In this document: positions 1-8,906 of the stretch, piece by piece | Position numbering within the stretch: position 1 is the first letter of the stretch | How the letters are laid out: each line of letters opens with the position of its first letter | Source of the DNA: Bradyrhizobium sp. CCBAU 51627 | GTDB taxonomy: Bacteria > Pseudomonadota > Alphaproteobacteria > Rhizobiales > Xanthobacteraceae | Direction: 5' to 3' | Length of the DNA: 64,000 nucleotides | Assembly: GCF_028128765.1 (NCBI RefSeq) | Contig: NZ_LBJG01000027.1 | Coordinates: 248,001-312,000 of the forward strand | Notes under the pieces: generated by a model | The model's input: only the letters and a program-made list of their open reading frames with translations | What the model was told of the DNA's origin: nothing | Database searches by the model: none | Translations under genes and position numbers: made by a program

Positions 1-1771
1 CGGCAGGACGGCCTTGCGACGCACCCGTCATCGGCTCGATGCGGATGCTGTCCTCCTTGTCCGGGCGCTTGACCTTGACGGCGAAGGCCTCCGCGACGCG
101 CTCGGAGATCTCGAACTCGGTGGTGGTGTCCATGATCTTGATCGCGCCGATGTCGCGCTTGTCGATGCCGCCGCGGCGGCAGATCATCGGCAGCAGCCAG
201 CGCGCCTCCGCATTCTTGCGACGGCCGATGGCGGCGCGGAACCAGACGGTCGGCTCCGCCATGACATGCTTCGAGGATTTCCCCGATTTGGCGCGAGGCC
301 TCTCGGAGCGATCGTCACCACGCGATGCGCGATCGTCGCGATGACGGGTGTCCCGCCGTCCGCGATCCTCGCCGGGATCGATGATGTCTTCCGGCGACGG
401 CAGCCGCGCGCGATAGAGCCGCGCGAGCGCCGCGGCGATGTCCTCGGCCGACCGCTCGGCCAGCAGGGCCTTCGCCAGCTCCAGATCGTCTGATGTCGTC
501 TCCTCGGTAAACAACGCGTCCTTCATGCGCTCATGATCGAGCTTGCGGATTTCGTCGGCCTGCGGCGCCAAACCCCAGACAGCCTCGGTGCCTGACAGAT
601 TGAGCAGCAACTCTGCGCGACGGCGCCGGGCCGGCGGCACCAGCAGCACGCTGACGCCTTTGCGGCCCGCGCGTCCGGTTCTGCCCGAGCGGTGCTGCAT
701 CACTTCAGGGTCGTTCGGCAGGTCGGCATGAATGACGAGGTCGAGACTCGGCAGATCGATACCGCGGGCCGCAACATCTGTCGCGACACAAACGCGGGCG
801 CGTCCGTCCCGGAGCGATTGAAGCGCCAAAGTGCGTTCGTTCTGCGTCAACTCGCCTGACAGCGCGACAACCGAGAAGCCGCGCTCCAGCAGCGCCGCCT
901 GCAAATGCCGGACGGCGTCGCGCGTGTTGCAGAACACCAGCGCGCTCGGCGCCTCGTAGAACCTCAGGATATTGACGGCCGCATGCTCGACATCACCGGG
1001 AGCGACCCGGATGGCGCGATACTCGATGTCGGCGTGCCCGCCCTCGTCGCCCGCGACCTCGATGCGAAATGCATCCTGCTGATACTGTTTTGCCAGCGCC
1101 ACGATGCCGCGCGGAAAGGTCGCGGAAAAAAGCAAGGTGCGCCGCGTCTCCGGCGTGGTCTCGAGGATGAACTCCATGTCCTCGCGAAAGCCGAGATTGA
1201 GCATCTCGTCGGCCTCGTCGAGCACGACGACCTTCAATTCCGAGGTATCGAGGCGATTGCGACGCAGATGATCGCACAGGCGGCCGGGCGTGCCGACGAC
1301 GATATGGGCGCCAGCGGCCAGCTCGCGCTGCTCACGGCGCGGATCCATGCCGCCAACGCAGGAGACGACGCGCGCCTGCGCATGCTCATAGAGCCAGGTG
1401 AGCTCGCGCTGGACCTGCAAAGCGAGCTCGCGGGTCGGCGCGACGATCAGCGCCAGAGGTGCTGCGGCCTGCGCGAACCGCTCGGCACCATCGAGCAGGT
1501 CCTTGGCCATGGCCAGACCGTAGGCGACGGTCTTGCCCGATCCGGTCTGGGCCGACACCAGCAGGTCGCGGTCGATGGTATCCTCACCGAGCACGGCAAG
1601 CTGAACCGGCGTCGGTGAATCGTAATTGCGCTCAGCCAGGGCGCGGGCGAGCGGCGGGGTCAGGGCCGGAAAGGACACGGGATGGAAAACCTTGGTTGGT
1701 CCGGGCGCGGAACGGAAAGCCGAGGGGCCTGACACTGCTGCATTCGCGGCAGAGGGCCCGGTCACACCCAT
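1..1771 (-). CDS. DEAD-box ATP-dependent RNA helicase with DbpA-type RNA-binding domain (3' end cut by window edge)
   Basis: The reverse strand is open from an ATG at 1771 through the left edge (590 codons seen). The frame starts MGVTGPSAANAAV. Helicase motifs appear in order: Q-motif region SPTPVQLAV, Walker A AQTGSGKT (residues 74-81), PTREL, VGTPGR, DEAD (in VVVLDEADEMLNLGF), SAT, an FCNTRDAVRHL helicase-C segment, ARGIDLP and HRSGRTGRAG. Near the left edge lies a DbpA-like C-terminal RNA-binding domain (WFRAAIGRRKNAEARWLLP, then EFEISERVAEAF). This is the DbpA/DeaD architecture, which in the family unwinds structured RNA during ribosome assembly or cold growth. The C-terminus lies outside the window, so the symbol is left empty. 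Several open frames on the plus strand here are antisense shadows. Confidence 0.93.
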   Translation of the reverse strand, partial: MGVTGPSAANAAVSGPSAFRSAPGPTKVFHPVSFPALTPPLARALAERNYDSPTPVQLAVLGEDTIDRDLLVSAQTGSGKTVAYGLAMAKDLLDGAERFAQAAAPLALIVAPTRELALQVQRELTWLYEHAQARVVSCVGGMDPRREQRELAAGAHIVVGTPGRLCDHLRRNRLDTSELKVVVLDEADEMLNLGFREDMEFILETTPETRRTLLFSATFPRGIVALAKQYQQDAFRIEVAGDEGGHADIEYRAIRVAPGDVEHAAVNILRFYEAPSALVFCNTRDAVRHLQAALLERGFSVVALSGELTQNERTLALQSLRDGRARVCVATDVAARGIDLPSLDLVIHADLPNDPEVMQHRSGRTGRAGRKGVSVLLVPPARRRRAELLLNLSGTEAVWGLAPQADEIRKLDHERMKDALFTEETTSDDLELAKALLAERSAEDIAAALARLYRARLPSPEDIIDPGEDRGRRDTRHRDDRASRGDDRSERPRAKSGKSSKHVMAEPTVWFRAAIGRRKNAEARWLLPMICRRGGIDKRDIGAIKIMDTTTEFEISERVAEAFAVKVKRPDKEDSIRIEPMTGASQGRPA

Positions 1772-1954
1772 GATGATTTGATTTGGACGCTCTTTACGCC
1801 AACAGCGGCCAAATCACCATGTTTTTGATGCATGGCATTGGCGACAGGGTGAACAGCTTTGGGACGCCCAGGCCGCGCTTTTGAGCCGGAACGGCGGACT
1901 TTTGCTGCCATCTCGCTTAAATTGGCCCCGACTGAACGTACCAAGAATGCATGG

Positions 1955-2497
1955 ATGACCTCGTCAGACCAACGGCGCTGCGGCGATTGCACGCTTTGCT
2001 GCAAGGTGATGGCCATCGAGGCGCTCGCCAAGCCGGCCAGCACCTGGTGCGCGCATTGCAAGCCCGGCCGGGGTTGCGCGATTTATGACCGGCGGCCAGC
2101 CGAATGCGCCGCGTTCGCCTGCCTCTGGCTCGTCAACGATCTCGTGGACGAACGCTGGAAGCCGAACCGTTCAAAACTCGTTTTGACCACCTCGGAAGAC
2201 GGCCTCGAGATCCGCTGCGACCCGGGCTCCCCCAATGCGTGGCGCCGGGAGCCCTACGCCAGCGAGATCCGCGCCTGGGCCGAGGAAGGCGAGCGCAACG
2301 ACATGACAGTCGTGGTGATCGTCGGCCAGCGCGTGATCCTGATCACGCCGGAGCACGAGTTCGATCTCGGCATCGTCGGGCCGGACGAACGCATCGTGCG
2401 CGAGCTGGAGGGCGCCAAGGTGGTGGGCGCGACGGTGATGAAGGTAGGTGAGTTTGACGCCTGGTCGAAAATTGGCAAAGCGGGATCGACCGGTTGA
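1955..2497 (+). CDS. YkgJ-type CxxCxxCC cysteine-cluster protein (putative Fe/Zn-binding)
   Basis: A 180-aa protein with an N-terminal metal-chelating cysteine cluster: Cys9, 12, 15 and 16, then Cys32, 35, 41 and 51 (CGDCTLCC ... GCAIYDRRPAEC). This spacing is that of the YkgJ family, whose members bind a metal or an Fe-S cluster through these cysteines; the biochemical role is unknown. The rest is a compact alpha/beta region with no membrane segment. I chose the ATG at 1955 because it sits just before the cysteine cluster. The frame is open upstream to 1859, but the extra 32 residues are arginine-rich and look non-coding. The gene is divergent from the helicase. Confidence 0.8.
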   Translation: MTSSDQRRCGDCTLCCKVMAIEALAKPASTWCAHCKPGRGCAIYDRRPAECAAFACLWLVNDLVDERWKPNRSKLVLTTSEDGLEIRCDPGSPNAWRREPYASEIRAWAEEGERNDMTVVVIVGQRVILITPEHEFDLGIVGPDERIVRELEGAKVVGATVMKVGEFDAWSKIGKAGSTG

Positions 2498-2570
2498 TGG
2501 TGGCCGCTCTTGTCGCGCCGGCCATTCGAGCCCAAATCGTGCCTCACAACAGAACAGGATGGGTGAAGGC

Positions 2571-2924
2571 ATGGCCGACAGCATTTCCCTCGCCGACAAG
2601 CTCGCGACCTTCAGTGATTTCTGGTCGCCGCGCACGGTCACGACCTTCAACGATTGCGACGTGATGGTGGTGAAGGTGAAGGGCGAATTCACCTGGCACA
2701 AGCACGACGACACCGACGATTTCTTTCTCGTGCTGAAGGGCAAGCTGGACATCGAATTGCGGGACCGTACCGTAACGCTCGGTCCGGGCGAGCTTTACGT
2801 CGTGCCCAAGGGTGTCGAGCATCGGCCGGTGGCACGCGAGGAAGTTCATCTCATGCTGATCGAGCCGAGCGGTACGCCCAACACGGGCGACAAGGCCACC
2901 GCTGCAGCACGGAAGTTCGCATAA
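2571..2924 (+). CDS. small cupin domain protein
   Basis: A 117-aa single-domain cupin. Motif 1 is WHKHDDTDDFFLVLKG, with the HxH pair at residues 43 and 45 and an Asp where the usual Glu ligand stands. Motif 2 is GPGELYVVPKGVEHRP. Together these form a beta-barrel with a likely divalent-metal pocket. The substrate cannot be told from sequence; small cupins of this size include isomerases and sugar- or mannose-6-phosphate-isomerase-like proteins. The start at 2571 (MADSIS) was chosen over the in-frame ATG at 2559 because the family begins close to this point. The gene follows the YkgJ-type gene by 73 bases on the same strand and may be co-transcribed with it. Confidence 0.85.
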   Translation: MADSISLADKLATFSDFWSPRTVTTFNDCDVMVVKVKGEFTWHKHDDTDDFFLVLKGKLDIELRDRTVTLGPGELYVVPKGVEHRPVAREEVHLMLIEPSGTPNTGDKATAAARKFA

Positions 2925-2935
2925 CCGGGGCGCAT

Positions 2936-3448
2936 CTAATCCCTTGATGTCACCAGCCTGCTGAAGCCCCCGGCCAGTCTTGCTCTGGTCCGCACGACAA
3001 AATCTTTCGCGGCTTGGCTCAGGGCGCGGATGGCGCGCCAGGCTTCGGTGGCCTGGAGCCATGCTCTCATCTCTGTGAACTTCCCGTAGCTCCATGCGAA
3101 TGCGGGGATCCGCATCAGCTTGTCACGCGTGAGATGGAACAGCCGCTCGACCAGCACCAGCTTGAGCAGCTCGCAGCCGACAAATGCCGCTACGCCGCTC
3201 AGAAATTGGCCTGTCGCGACGAGGTAGGCGGCCACCGGCTTGATCGGCTCCAGAATGATCACGGGCACGGAAAACAGCGCGAGCGACGGATAAGGCGGCA
3301 GCGATTTGATCCAGGCCCGCAGCCGCTTGAACTCGAAATGCCGCGCCAGCCAGCGCGAGATCGGCAGCGCCACGGCCATGAACACCGCATCGACCAGGAA
3401 GTAGATGGCCGCCAGGACGTAGGTGATGGGTTCCAGGATCCGCTTCAC
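2936..3448 (-). CDS. conserved membrane protein of unknown function
   Basis: About 170 aa with three hydrophobic stretches: residues ~8-30 (YVLAAIYFLVDAVFMAVAL), ~58-80 (LALFSVPVIILEPIKPVAAY) and a segment around ATGQFLSGVAAFVG. A basic amphipathic C-terminus follows. I recognise no domain. The frame opens with a TTG at 3454, but a GGAGAG sequence lies directly against that codon. The GTG two codons on (3448) is 6 bases from it, so I prefer GTG (protein starting MKRILEPITYV). The gene converges with the cupin gene; their stops are 11 bases apart. Confidence 0.65.
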   Translation of the reverse strand: MKRILEPITYVLAAIYFLVDAVFMAVALPISRWLARHFEFKRLRAWIKSLPPYPSLALFSVPVIILEPIKPVAAYLVATGQFLSGVAAFVGCELLKLVLVERLFHLTRDKLMRIPAFAWSYGKFTEMRAWLQATEAWRAIRALSQAAKDFVVRTRARLAGGFSRLVTSRD

Positions 3449-3559
3449 GATCAACTCTCCGGTGAACTGAAAGTCGGAACCTGGGCCTAAGTTTCACCTC
3501 AGCGTGGATCATTCGCGGATTCGGTGTGGAACTTTTGCGGCATTTCGGTTCGGCCGGCT

Positions 3560-3973
3560 TCAGATCTCGGCGTAGATCTCCAGAAGGTTGCCATCGGGAT
3601 CCCTGAAAAACAGCGTCCGATGCCCGAAGGGCTGATTGGTTGGCGGCGACAGCAGCGCGACGTCCTTGCGTGCGAGCTCCTCGGCGCAGGCACCAACCTC
3701 GGCCGCGGAGACCTTGAAAGCCAATTGCAGTGAGGCACTGCCCAACGGCGTCGGTGCGTCAGCCGCGGTGCGGCTCGGCCGCGCCAAGGCGAGCGTGTTG
3801 CTGCCAATCCCGTACTCGATCCAGTTCGGCGACAGTTCGCGCAGCAGAGGAAACGCCAGCACGTCCTCGTAGAAGCGCCGCATCGCGTCCATGTCGCGCA
3901 CGAAAATGACGGTGTAATCGATCGCGCGGATGGCGCTGAAGGGCGATCGCGGACGAATTGGCTCGCGTGCCAT
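3560..3973 (-). CDS. VOC (glyoxalase/bleomycin-resistance) superfamily protein
   Basis: A 137-aa single-domain VOC protein. It shows the repeated beta-alpha-beta-beta-beta pattern: IDYTVIFVRDMDAMRRFYEDVL at the start of repeat 1 and LFFRDPDGNLLEIYAEI at the end of repeat 2. The DPDGNLLE ending carries the Glu often used as metal ligand. VOC proteins include dioxygenases, glyoxalases and drug-binding proteins; the substrate cannot be assigned. Its ATG overlaps the stop of the upstream serine hydrolase by one base (TGATG), so the two are translationally coupled and probably functionally linked. Confidence 0.85.
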   Translation of the reverse strand: MAREPIRPRSPFSAIRAIDYTVIFVRDMDAMRRFYEDVLAFPLLRELSPNWIEYGIGSNTLALARPSRTAADAPTPLGSASLQLAFKVSAAEVGACAEELARKDVALLSPPTNQPFGHRTLFFRDPDGNLLEIYAEI

Positions 3974-5724
3974 CAGCGCTCCCCGCCCTCCTCCACCATG
4001 CGATCGGCGAGAAACGTGCCGTTCGGCTGGTGGAAGACGATTTGTCCGATGCTCTGCCCCTCGCCGCGAAACTCGACGGCAAAGCCCTCCAACTCGGCGA
4101 TGCGAAACCGGCGGCCCTGCTGCGGCTCAAGCCGATAGGCCGGTTGATAGTCCGACTTCAAAATCAGCCTGCCCTCGCCGTCCAAGGTCACGCGATGGGT
4201 GATGGCGCCGCTCCTGAACTCCCCGACACAGCGCTCGCGGAAAGCGGGATCGAGGCAGTCGCCGGCGGCACGGCGCTCGAACACGATGTCCTTCACCATC
4301 GGCTCCAGCGGCGCCGACAGATGCACGATATTGCCCTCGCGGTCGGTCTGGAAGGTGATGGGAAGATTATCCGGATGAAGCTTGTCGATGATCTCAGGCG
4401 TGACAAACGTTTCGAAATGCCAGTGCGATAGCGGCGCGCCCATGCCGCGCCACGACCAGTGCAGCGCGCCGTCCCGCTCGCGGATCTCGATGACACCATA
4501 GGCGGGGTGGGCATAATCGGCCGCATAGGCCGACAATTCATGCGCGGGCTTGGTGTCCTTATGACGCGCCTTCTCGCGCGCCTCCTTGTCGGCCGGGACA
4601 TGGGCGATGAAGTCGTCGCGCATCTTGCGGAAGCGCGAGAGCCAGTCGATCGGCTCCCGGCCGCGCAGCCGGTCGATGATGTACCACGTCAGAATCGGCG
4701 GGATCTGACTCGAACTGCGGTTGGTCAGCACGGCGACGCCGATGCCGGCGTCCGGGACCAGGGTCATGAACGAGCCCCAGCCGTTCCACCCGCCGCCGTG
4801 CGATATGTGGCGTTCGCCCTGATAGGCGTTGGACTGAAACCCTAATCCATAGTGGGCGTGGCTGAACTCGGCAAATTCCGACTTGGCGACCAGCGCCAGC
4901 GGCGCGTGCAGTTGCTCCGCCAGCGCGGCCGGGAGCAGGCGCTCGCCTTCAAACTCGCCCTTGCCGAGGTGCAGGCGCATCCAGTTGGCGAGATCGGCGA
5001 CCGATGTGTTGATGGCGCCCGCGGCCGTGGTGCGGATTGGCAACCGCAGTGCCGGCGACCGCGTGTCGACGTCGATCTTGTAGGGCCGCGCCGGCTCTGG
5101 TCCTGCTTCGAACTCGTCGAGCGAGAAACTGACGGTCATGCCGAGCCGATCGGTCAGGCGCTCGCGCACGAAGGCTTCATAGCTCTTCCCGCTCACCCGC
5201 TCGATCAGGAGACCGGCTGCGTTGTAGCAGAGATTGCTGTACTGCCAGACGGCGCGAATGTCGCGGCTCAGTTCGAGGTGCCGCATCAAGGGCAGCATAT
5301 CGGCCGGCGCGAGATCGCCGGGCAGATGAATCCAATCATGCCGCGGCAGCCCGGACTGATGGCTGAGCAGATCGCGCACGGTGACGCGCTCGGTCGCCAC
5401 CGCATCCGAGAGACGAAACTCCGGCAGATAGTCGCGGACCGGCTTGCTCCAGTTGAGCGCGCCCTCGTTGTGCAGCAGCGCGATCGCGGTGGCGGTGAAC
5501 GACTTGGTGATCGAGCAGATTACGAAGTGCGTGTGCGGGGTGACCGGAAGATCGGCCTCGACATCGCGTTGGCCATAGGCGCGCGTGAGTGCGACCTCGC
5601 CGTGCTGTACGATGGCGAGCGCAGCGCCCGGGACCTTCCAGACCGCCATCGCTTCCGCGGCGAGCCGATCGATATCGGGAATGAGAGACCCAAGCGCATC
5701 TGGCATCTCGGATGAGCTGTTCAT
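3973..5724 (-). CDS. serine hydrolase of the beta-lactamase/transpeptidase fold
   Basis: A 583-aa protein with a class C beta-lactamase-like domain (PF00144 type) over the first ~370 residues. The catalytic SxxK motif is SITK at 71-74, the second motif is Tyr-Ser-Asn at 162-164, and a late HGGG motif (ISHGGGWNG) replaces KTG. The C-terminal ~190 residues are a beta-rich appendage like the DUF3471 type found in esterase/D-aminopeptidase-like members. There is no obvious signal peptide, so it is likely cytoplasmic. The family includes esterases, D-amino-acid amidases and peptidases; a true antibiotic-resistance role is not indicated. It is translationally coupled to the VOC gene downstream. Confidence 0.88.
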   Translation of the reverse strand: MNSSSEMPDALGSLIPDIDRLAAEAMAVWKVPGAALAIVQHGEVALTRAYGQRDVEADLPVTPHTHFVICSITKSFTATAIALLHNEGALNWSKPVRDYLPEFRLSDAVATERVTVRDLLSHQSGLPRHDWIHLPGDLAPADMLPLMRHLELSRDIRAVWQYSNLCYNAAGLLIERVSGKSYEAFVRERLTDRLGMTVSFSLDEFEAGPEPARPYKIDVDTRSPALRLPIRTTAAGAINTSVADLANWMRLHLGKGEFEGERLLPAALAEQLHAPLALVAKSEFAEFSHAHYGLGFQSNAYQGERHISHGGGWNGWGSFMTLVPDAGIGVAVLTNRSSSQIPPILTWYIIDRLRGREPIDWLSRFRKMRDDFIAHVPADKEAREKARHKDTKPAHELSAYAADYAHPAYGVIEIRERDGALHWSWRGMGAPLSHWHFETFVTPEIIDKLHPDNLPITFQTDREGNIVHLSAPLEPMVKDIVFERRAAGDCLDPAFRERCVGEFRSGAITHRVTLDGEGRLILKSDYQPAYRLEPQQGRRFRIAELEGFAVEFRGEGQSIGQIVFHQPNGTFLADRMVEEGGER

Positions 5725-5850
5725 GATCAGTACACGACCTCCAACGTGTGCACGCTAGCGACATCAACGTGAAATGGAAAGTCAGGGCGCGGAATTTCGT
5801 AGAGAATTGGAGCTTATGTGGCGAGATCGCCACGGATGTAAGAGATCGCG

Positions 5851-7002
5851 CTATTCCACCAATTCCGGCCACGGCACGATCGTCGACTTCACAGTCTTCA
5901 TCGCCATCGCGTCCTTCACCGCCTGCGAAACGCCCGCTTCCGTGAACGGATAGATCGTCTGCATCTTCAGCCAGGGATACCTGTTCGCCGTGCGATAGAG
6001 CATGTCGACGCCGAGCGGGAGATCGTTGCCCGTAAAACCCCAGGAGCCGAGCACGTTGAGGTCCTTGGTGCAGATGCGATGCCAGGACGTGTCGATCGAG
6101 CCGGCGTCGGTGAACTGGCCCATCTCGACATAGGTGCCGCCGTCGCGCAGCATCTCGATGCCTTCAGGGCCGGCACTCGGATGACCCGAGCAGTCCATCA
6201 CGAGATCGGCGCCGAAGCCGCCGACGATCTCGCGGACCCGCGCGATGCGCTCCTGCGGCAATTTGAGCTCTTCGATGTCGACCGTCGCTTCCGCACCGAA
6301 CTCGCGCGCGAGCTTGAGCCGCGGCTCCTCCGGCGCGCCGACGCAGATCACGCGCCCTGCTCCCATCTCCCTGGCCGCTGCGACCGCCAAAATGCCGATC
6401 GGGCCCGAGCCCTGGATCACGACCGTATCGCCCCAGCTGAAACCGCCGGCCCGCGCCGCCCGGTTAAATGCACGGATGCAGGAGGTCAGCGGCTCCGATA
6501 GCGCGCCCAAGCGTAGCGACATGTCGTCGGGGAGCTTGTAGATCTTGGTGCCCGGCAGCATGTCGAGATCGACATAGACATATTCGGCCCAGCCGCCCCA
6601 CATATGCGGCGCCTTGTCGAAGCCGAGATAGCGGCCGTAATAGACCGGCGTCAGGCATTTGTTCGCGGTTTGCGGATAATGGATGCAATAATAGCAGCGG
6701 CCGCACGGCATCAGCGGCGGGATCATCACCTTCGATCCGACCTTGAGCGGCTTGCTCATGAAGTCTTCGGTGAACTCATCGCCACATTCGACGATGACGC
6801 CGCCGAGCTCGTGTCCGAGCGTGAACGGCCAGGGCAGCGGCTTCGGCCAATGTCCTTTCAGGATATGCAAATCGGTGCCGCAGACGCCGCACGCGCCGAT
6901 CTTGATCAGCGCACCTTTGCGGCCGACCTTCGGCCACGGCACGGTCTTGATCACGGGCTCCGAGCCCGGCCCTGCGTGGGTGCATACGCGGATCGTTTCC
7001 AT
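5851..7002 (-). CDS. zinc-dependent alcohol dehydrogenase (MDR family)
   Basis: A 383-aa medium-chain dehydrogenase. Catalytic-zinc ligands are visible: Cys41 in CGVCGTDLH and His64-Glu65 in LGHELGG. A structural-zinc lobe with four cysteines follows (CGRCYYCIHY ... NKC). The cofactor fold has the glycine motif GSGPIGILAVAAA. The family oxidises or reduces alcohols with NAD(P). The nearest classes by motif are threonine- and sorbitol-dehydrogenase-like enzymes, but the substrate is not clear. The start at 7002 (METIRVCTHAGPG) fits the family length. It is divergent from the PilZ gene across about 200 bases. Confidence 0.9.
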   Translation of the reverse strand: METIRVCTHAGPGSEPVIKTVPWPKVGRKGALIKIGACGVCGTDLHILKGHWPKPLPWPFTLGHELGGVIVECGDEFTEDFMSKPLKVGSKVMIPPLMPCGRCYYCIHYPQTANKCLTPVYYGRYLGFDKAPHMWGGWAEYVYVDLDMLPGTKIYKLPDDMSLRLGALSEPLTSCIRAFNRAARAGGFSWGDTVVIQGSGPIGILAVAAAREMGAGRVICVGAPEEPRLKLAREFGAEATVDIEELKLPQERIARVREIVGGFGADLVMDCSGHPSAGPEGIEMLRDGGTYVEMGQFTDAGSIDTSWHRICTKDLNVLGSWGFTGNDLPLGVDMLYRTANRYPWLKMQTIYPFTEAGVSQAVKDAMAMKTVKSTIVPWPELVE

Positions 7003-7200
7003 AACTGTTTCCTCACGCCTGCTTTGCCTACTTTATGGGCGCGCAGCCAGGAAAGCTTAGGGGCGATCCGGCCGCCGATGTGGCTTTTTGAACGCATTGT
7101 GTCGATCGGTATTCGCCGCGCCAAATCATAACGCGGCATTAACCCTATACACCTTAGGGTCGTGTCGGACTCCGCCCGGGCGGGGGGTCGGGTAGTGAAA

Positions 7201-7812
7201 ATGGCGTTGGCGAACAAAAAGTTTCTTCCGGCCACCGAGGAACGTCGGCGTTTCCAGCGGGTGAAGGTGCACCTGCTCGGCCGTTACATGCTGCCGGACC
7301 GCCGTGAATTCCCCTGCCAGGTGATCAACATGTCGCCCGGCGGGCTCGCGCTGCTGGCGCCCGGCATCGGCAATGTCGGCGACCGCGTGGTCGCCTATCT
7401 CGACCATATCGGCCGGGTCGAGGGCAAGATCACCCGGATCATCGACAACGGCTTCGCCATGACGGTCGGGGCGACGCCGCGCAAGCGCGACAAGCTCGCG
7501 GCTCAGCTGACCTGGCTCGCCAATCGCGACATCCTCAACCTGCCGGAGGACCGCCGCCATGACCGTATCGTGCCGCGCAACCCGATCGCGGTGCTGACGC
7601 TCGAGGACGGCACCAAGATGACCTGCCGCATCATCGACCTCTCGCTGTCAGGCGCGGCCATTGCCGCCGAGAACCGCCCACCGCTGAAATCGATCGTGCT
7701 GCTCGGCCGGGTCCAGGGCCGCGTGGTCCGAAACCTCGAGGACGGCTTCGCGCTCGAGTTCATGCGCGAACAGCCGATGGAGACACTCGAAGAGAGCGTT
7801 ACCGCGCGGTAA
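7201..7812 (+). CDS. tandem PilZ-domain protein (c-di-GMP effector)
   Basis: A 203-aa protein with two PilZ-like domains. The first has the arginine motif ERRRFQR followed by NMSPGG. The second has HDRIVPR followed by DLSLSGAAI. These RxxxR and (D/N)xSxxG motifs are the c-di-GMP-binding signatures of PilZ proteins. There is no output domain, so it probably works by binding a partner. The ATG at 7201 (MALANKKFLPATEERRR) begins just before the first domain; a GTG at 7162 is an alternative giving 13 more residues. A strong terminator follows 39 bases after the stop, so it appears to be a single-gene unit. Confidence 0.9.
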   Translation: MALANKKFLPATEERRRFQRVKVHLLGRYMLPDRREFPCQVINMSPGGLALLAPGIGNVGDRVVAYLDHIGRVEGKITRIIDNGFAMTVGATPRKRDKLAAQLTWLANRDILNLPEDRRHDRIVPRNPIAVLTLEDGTKMTCRIIDLSLSGAAIAAENRPPLKSIVLLGRVQGRVVRNLEDGFALEFMREQPMETLEESVTAR

Positions 7813-7850
7813 AGCGAAAGCGCGCCAAAACCCCTGTTATTCCAGCCTCA

Positions 7851-7884
7851 AAGGCGGCCTGCGCGATGCGGAGGCCGCCTTTTT
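7851..7884 (+). terminator. rho-independent terminator after the PilZ gene
   Basis: A perfect 10-bp stem (AAGGCGGCCT at 7851-7860 pairing with AGGCCGCCTT at 7872-7881) with an 11-base loop and a run of five T at 7880-7884. It lies 39 bases after the PilZ stop codon. Confidence 0.9.
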
Positions 7885-8140
7885 CGCGTCCGGCTGCGGC
7901 CTCAGTCGGGTTAACGCGCGACCCTCTCAGCCCAGAAATGGCAGTTCCGCCAGCGTTCCCGCGTTAATCCCTACAATTTGAATCAATTGCAGTCGTCTCA
8001 AATTTTATTCAAATTCAATTCAAGTATAGATCGAATTAGCCGCGCCTTTTACTTGCATTCGTCTCGAGTTGACTTGGCTGGCTTAGCGGCAACTCAAAGC
8101 TCCATGCGCAATGTGGTCCCAACAAAAAACGGGGGCCGCA

Positions 8141-8767
8141 ATGTTGGACTTCAGGGGACAGGGGAAGGCACTGGCACTTGCTGCCATGCTCTTCGGGATC
8201 GGCGCAGCAGCGCAGGCTGGTGAAAGCCGTGTGCTCTACGCGAGCCTTGGCGATACCACGCGTGCGCCAATCGGCTGGGTCGAGTTTTGCGCAGAGAATG
8301 CCGCTCAGTGTCAGGGCGGGCCGACGCAGCCGCGCGACATCGTGATGTCGCAGAGCGCGTGGCGCGACCTCGTCAAGGTCAATCGCTGGGTCAACGAGAC
8401 CGTCAAGCCTTTGACCGACCAGGACCACTGGGGCGTGGTCGAGAAGTGGTCGCTGCCGACCGACGGCTACGGCGACTGTGAAGACTACGTGCTGTTGAAG
8501 CGCAAGATGCTGATGGATGCGGGTTGGCCGCGCGAGGCCCTGCTCATCACCGTCGTGCGCGACAAGAAGGGCGAAGGCCACGCGGTGCTGACGGTGAAGA
8601 CCGACAAGGGCGAGTTCGTTCTCGACAATCAAAACGAGAGCGTCGTTGCCTGGACGGAGACCGGCTACCGCTTCGTGAAGCGCCAGTCGCAGAGCGATCC
8701 CAACGTCTGGGTCTCGCTCGGCGACACCAAGCCGGCGGTCTCCACCGCCAGCGCAAGAGATCAGTAG
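8141..8767 (+). CDS. periplasmic transglutaminase-like cysteine peptidase (BTLCP / LapG family)
   Basis: A 208-aa secreted protein. The N-terminus is a signal peptide (MLDFRGQGKALALAAMLFG...) ending in AQA before GES. The mature part carries the BTLCP core: Cys in GYGDCEDY, His in GEGHAVLTV and Asp in FVLDNQ, the Cys-His-Asp triad of LapG-like proteases. LapG-type enzymes clip surface adhesins in the periplasm and are controlled by the c-di-GMP receptor LapD; no LapD is in this window. The ATG at 8141 is preferred over one at 8111 because it starts the signal peptide and has GGGGG upstream. The preceding gene encodes a c-di-GMP-binding PilZ protein. A terminator follows. Confidence 0.88.
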   Translation: MLDFRGQGKALALAAMLFGIGAAAQAGESRVLYASLGDTTRAPIGWVEFCAENAAQCQGGPTQPRDIVMSQSAWRDLVKVNRWVNETVKPLTDQDHWGVVEKWSLPTDGYGDCEDYVLLKRKMLMDAGWPREALLITVVRDKKGEGHAVLTVKTDKGEFVLDNQNESVVAWTETGYRFVKRQSQSDPNVWVSLGDTKPAVSTASARDQ

Positions 8768-8834
8768 TTAACAGAGAACGAGTTACGCGGCCCGGTCACA
8801 TCCCCACCCCTCCCCGTCCCAGACCGGTTCGCGC

Positions 8835-8873
8835 GCGGCCAGCCATCCCCCAATGGCTGGCCGCAACCTTTTT
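8835..8873 (+). terminator. rho-independent terminator after the BTLCP protease gene
   Basis: A perfect 12-bp stem (GCGGCCAGCCAT at 8835-8846 with ATGGCTGGCCGC at 8853-8864), a 6-base loop, and five T at 8869-8873. It lies between this gene and the convergent AraC regulator gene. Confidence 0.88.
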
Positions 8874-8906
8874 GGGTGTCGTATCGCGCACGCCGTAGCG
8901 CGCACT

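Noticed and set aside
3973..5724. Beta-lactamase antibiotic-resistance gene
   Set aside because: It has the fold but no signal peptide and a long C-terminal extension; esterase or peptidase is more likely.
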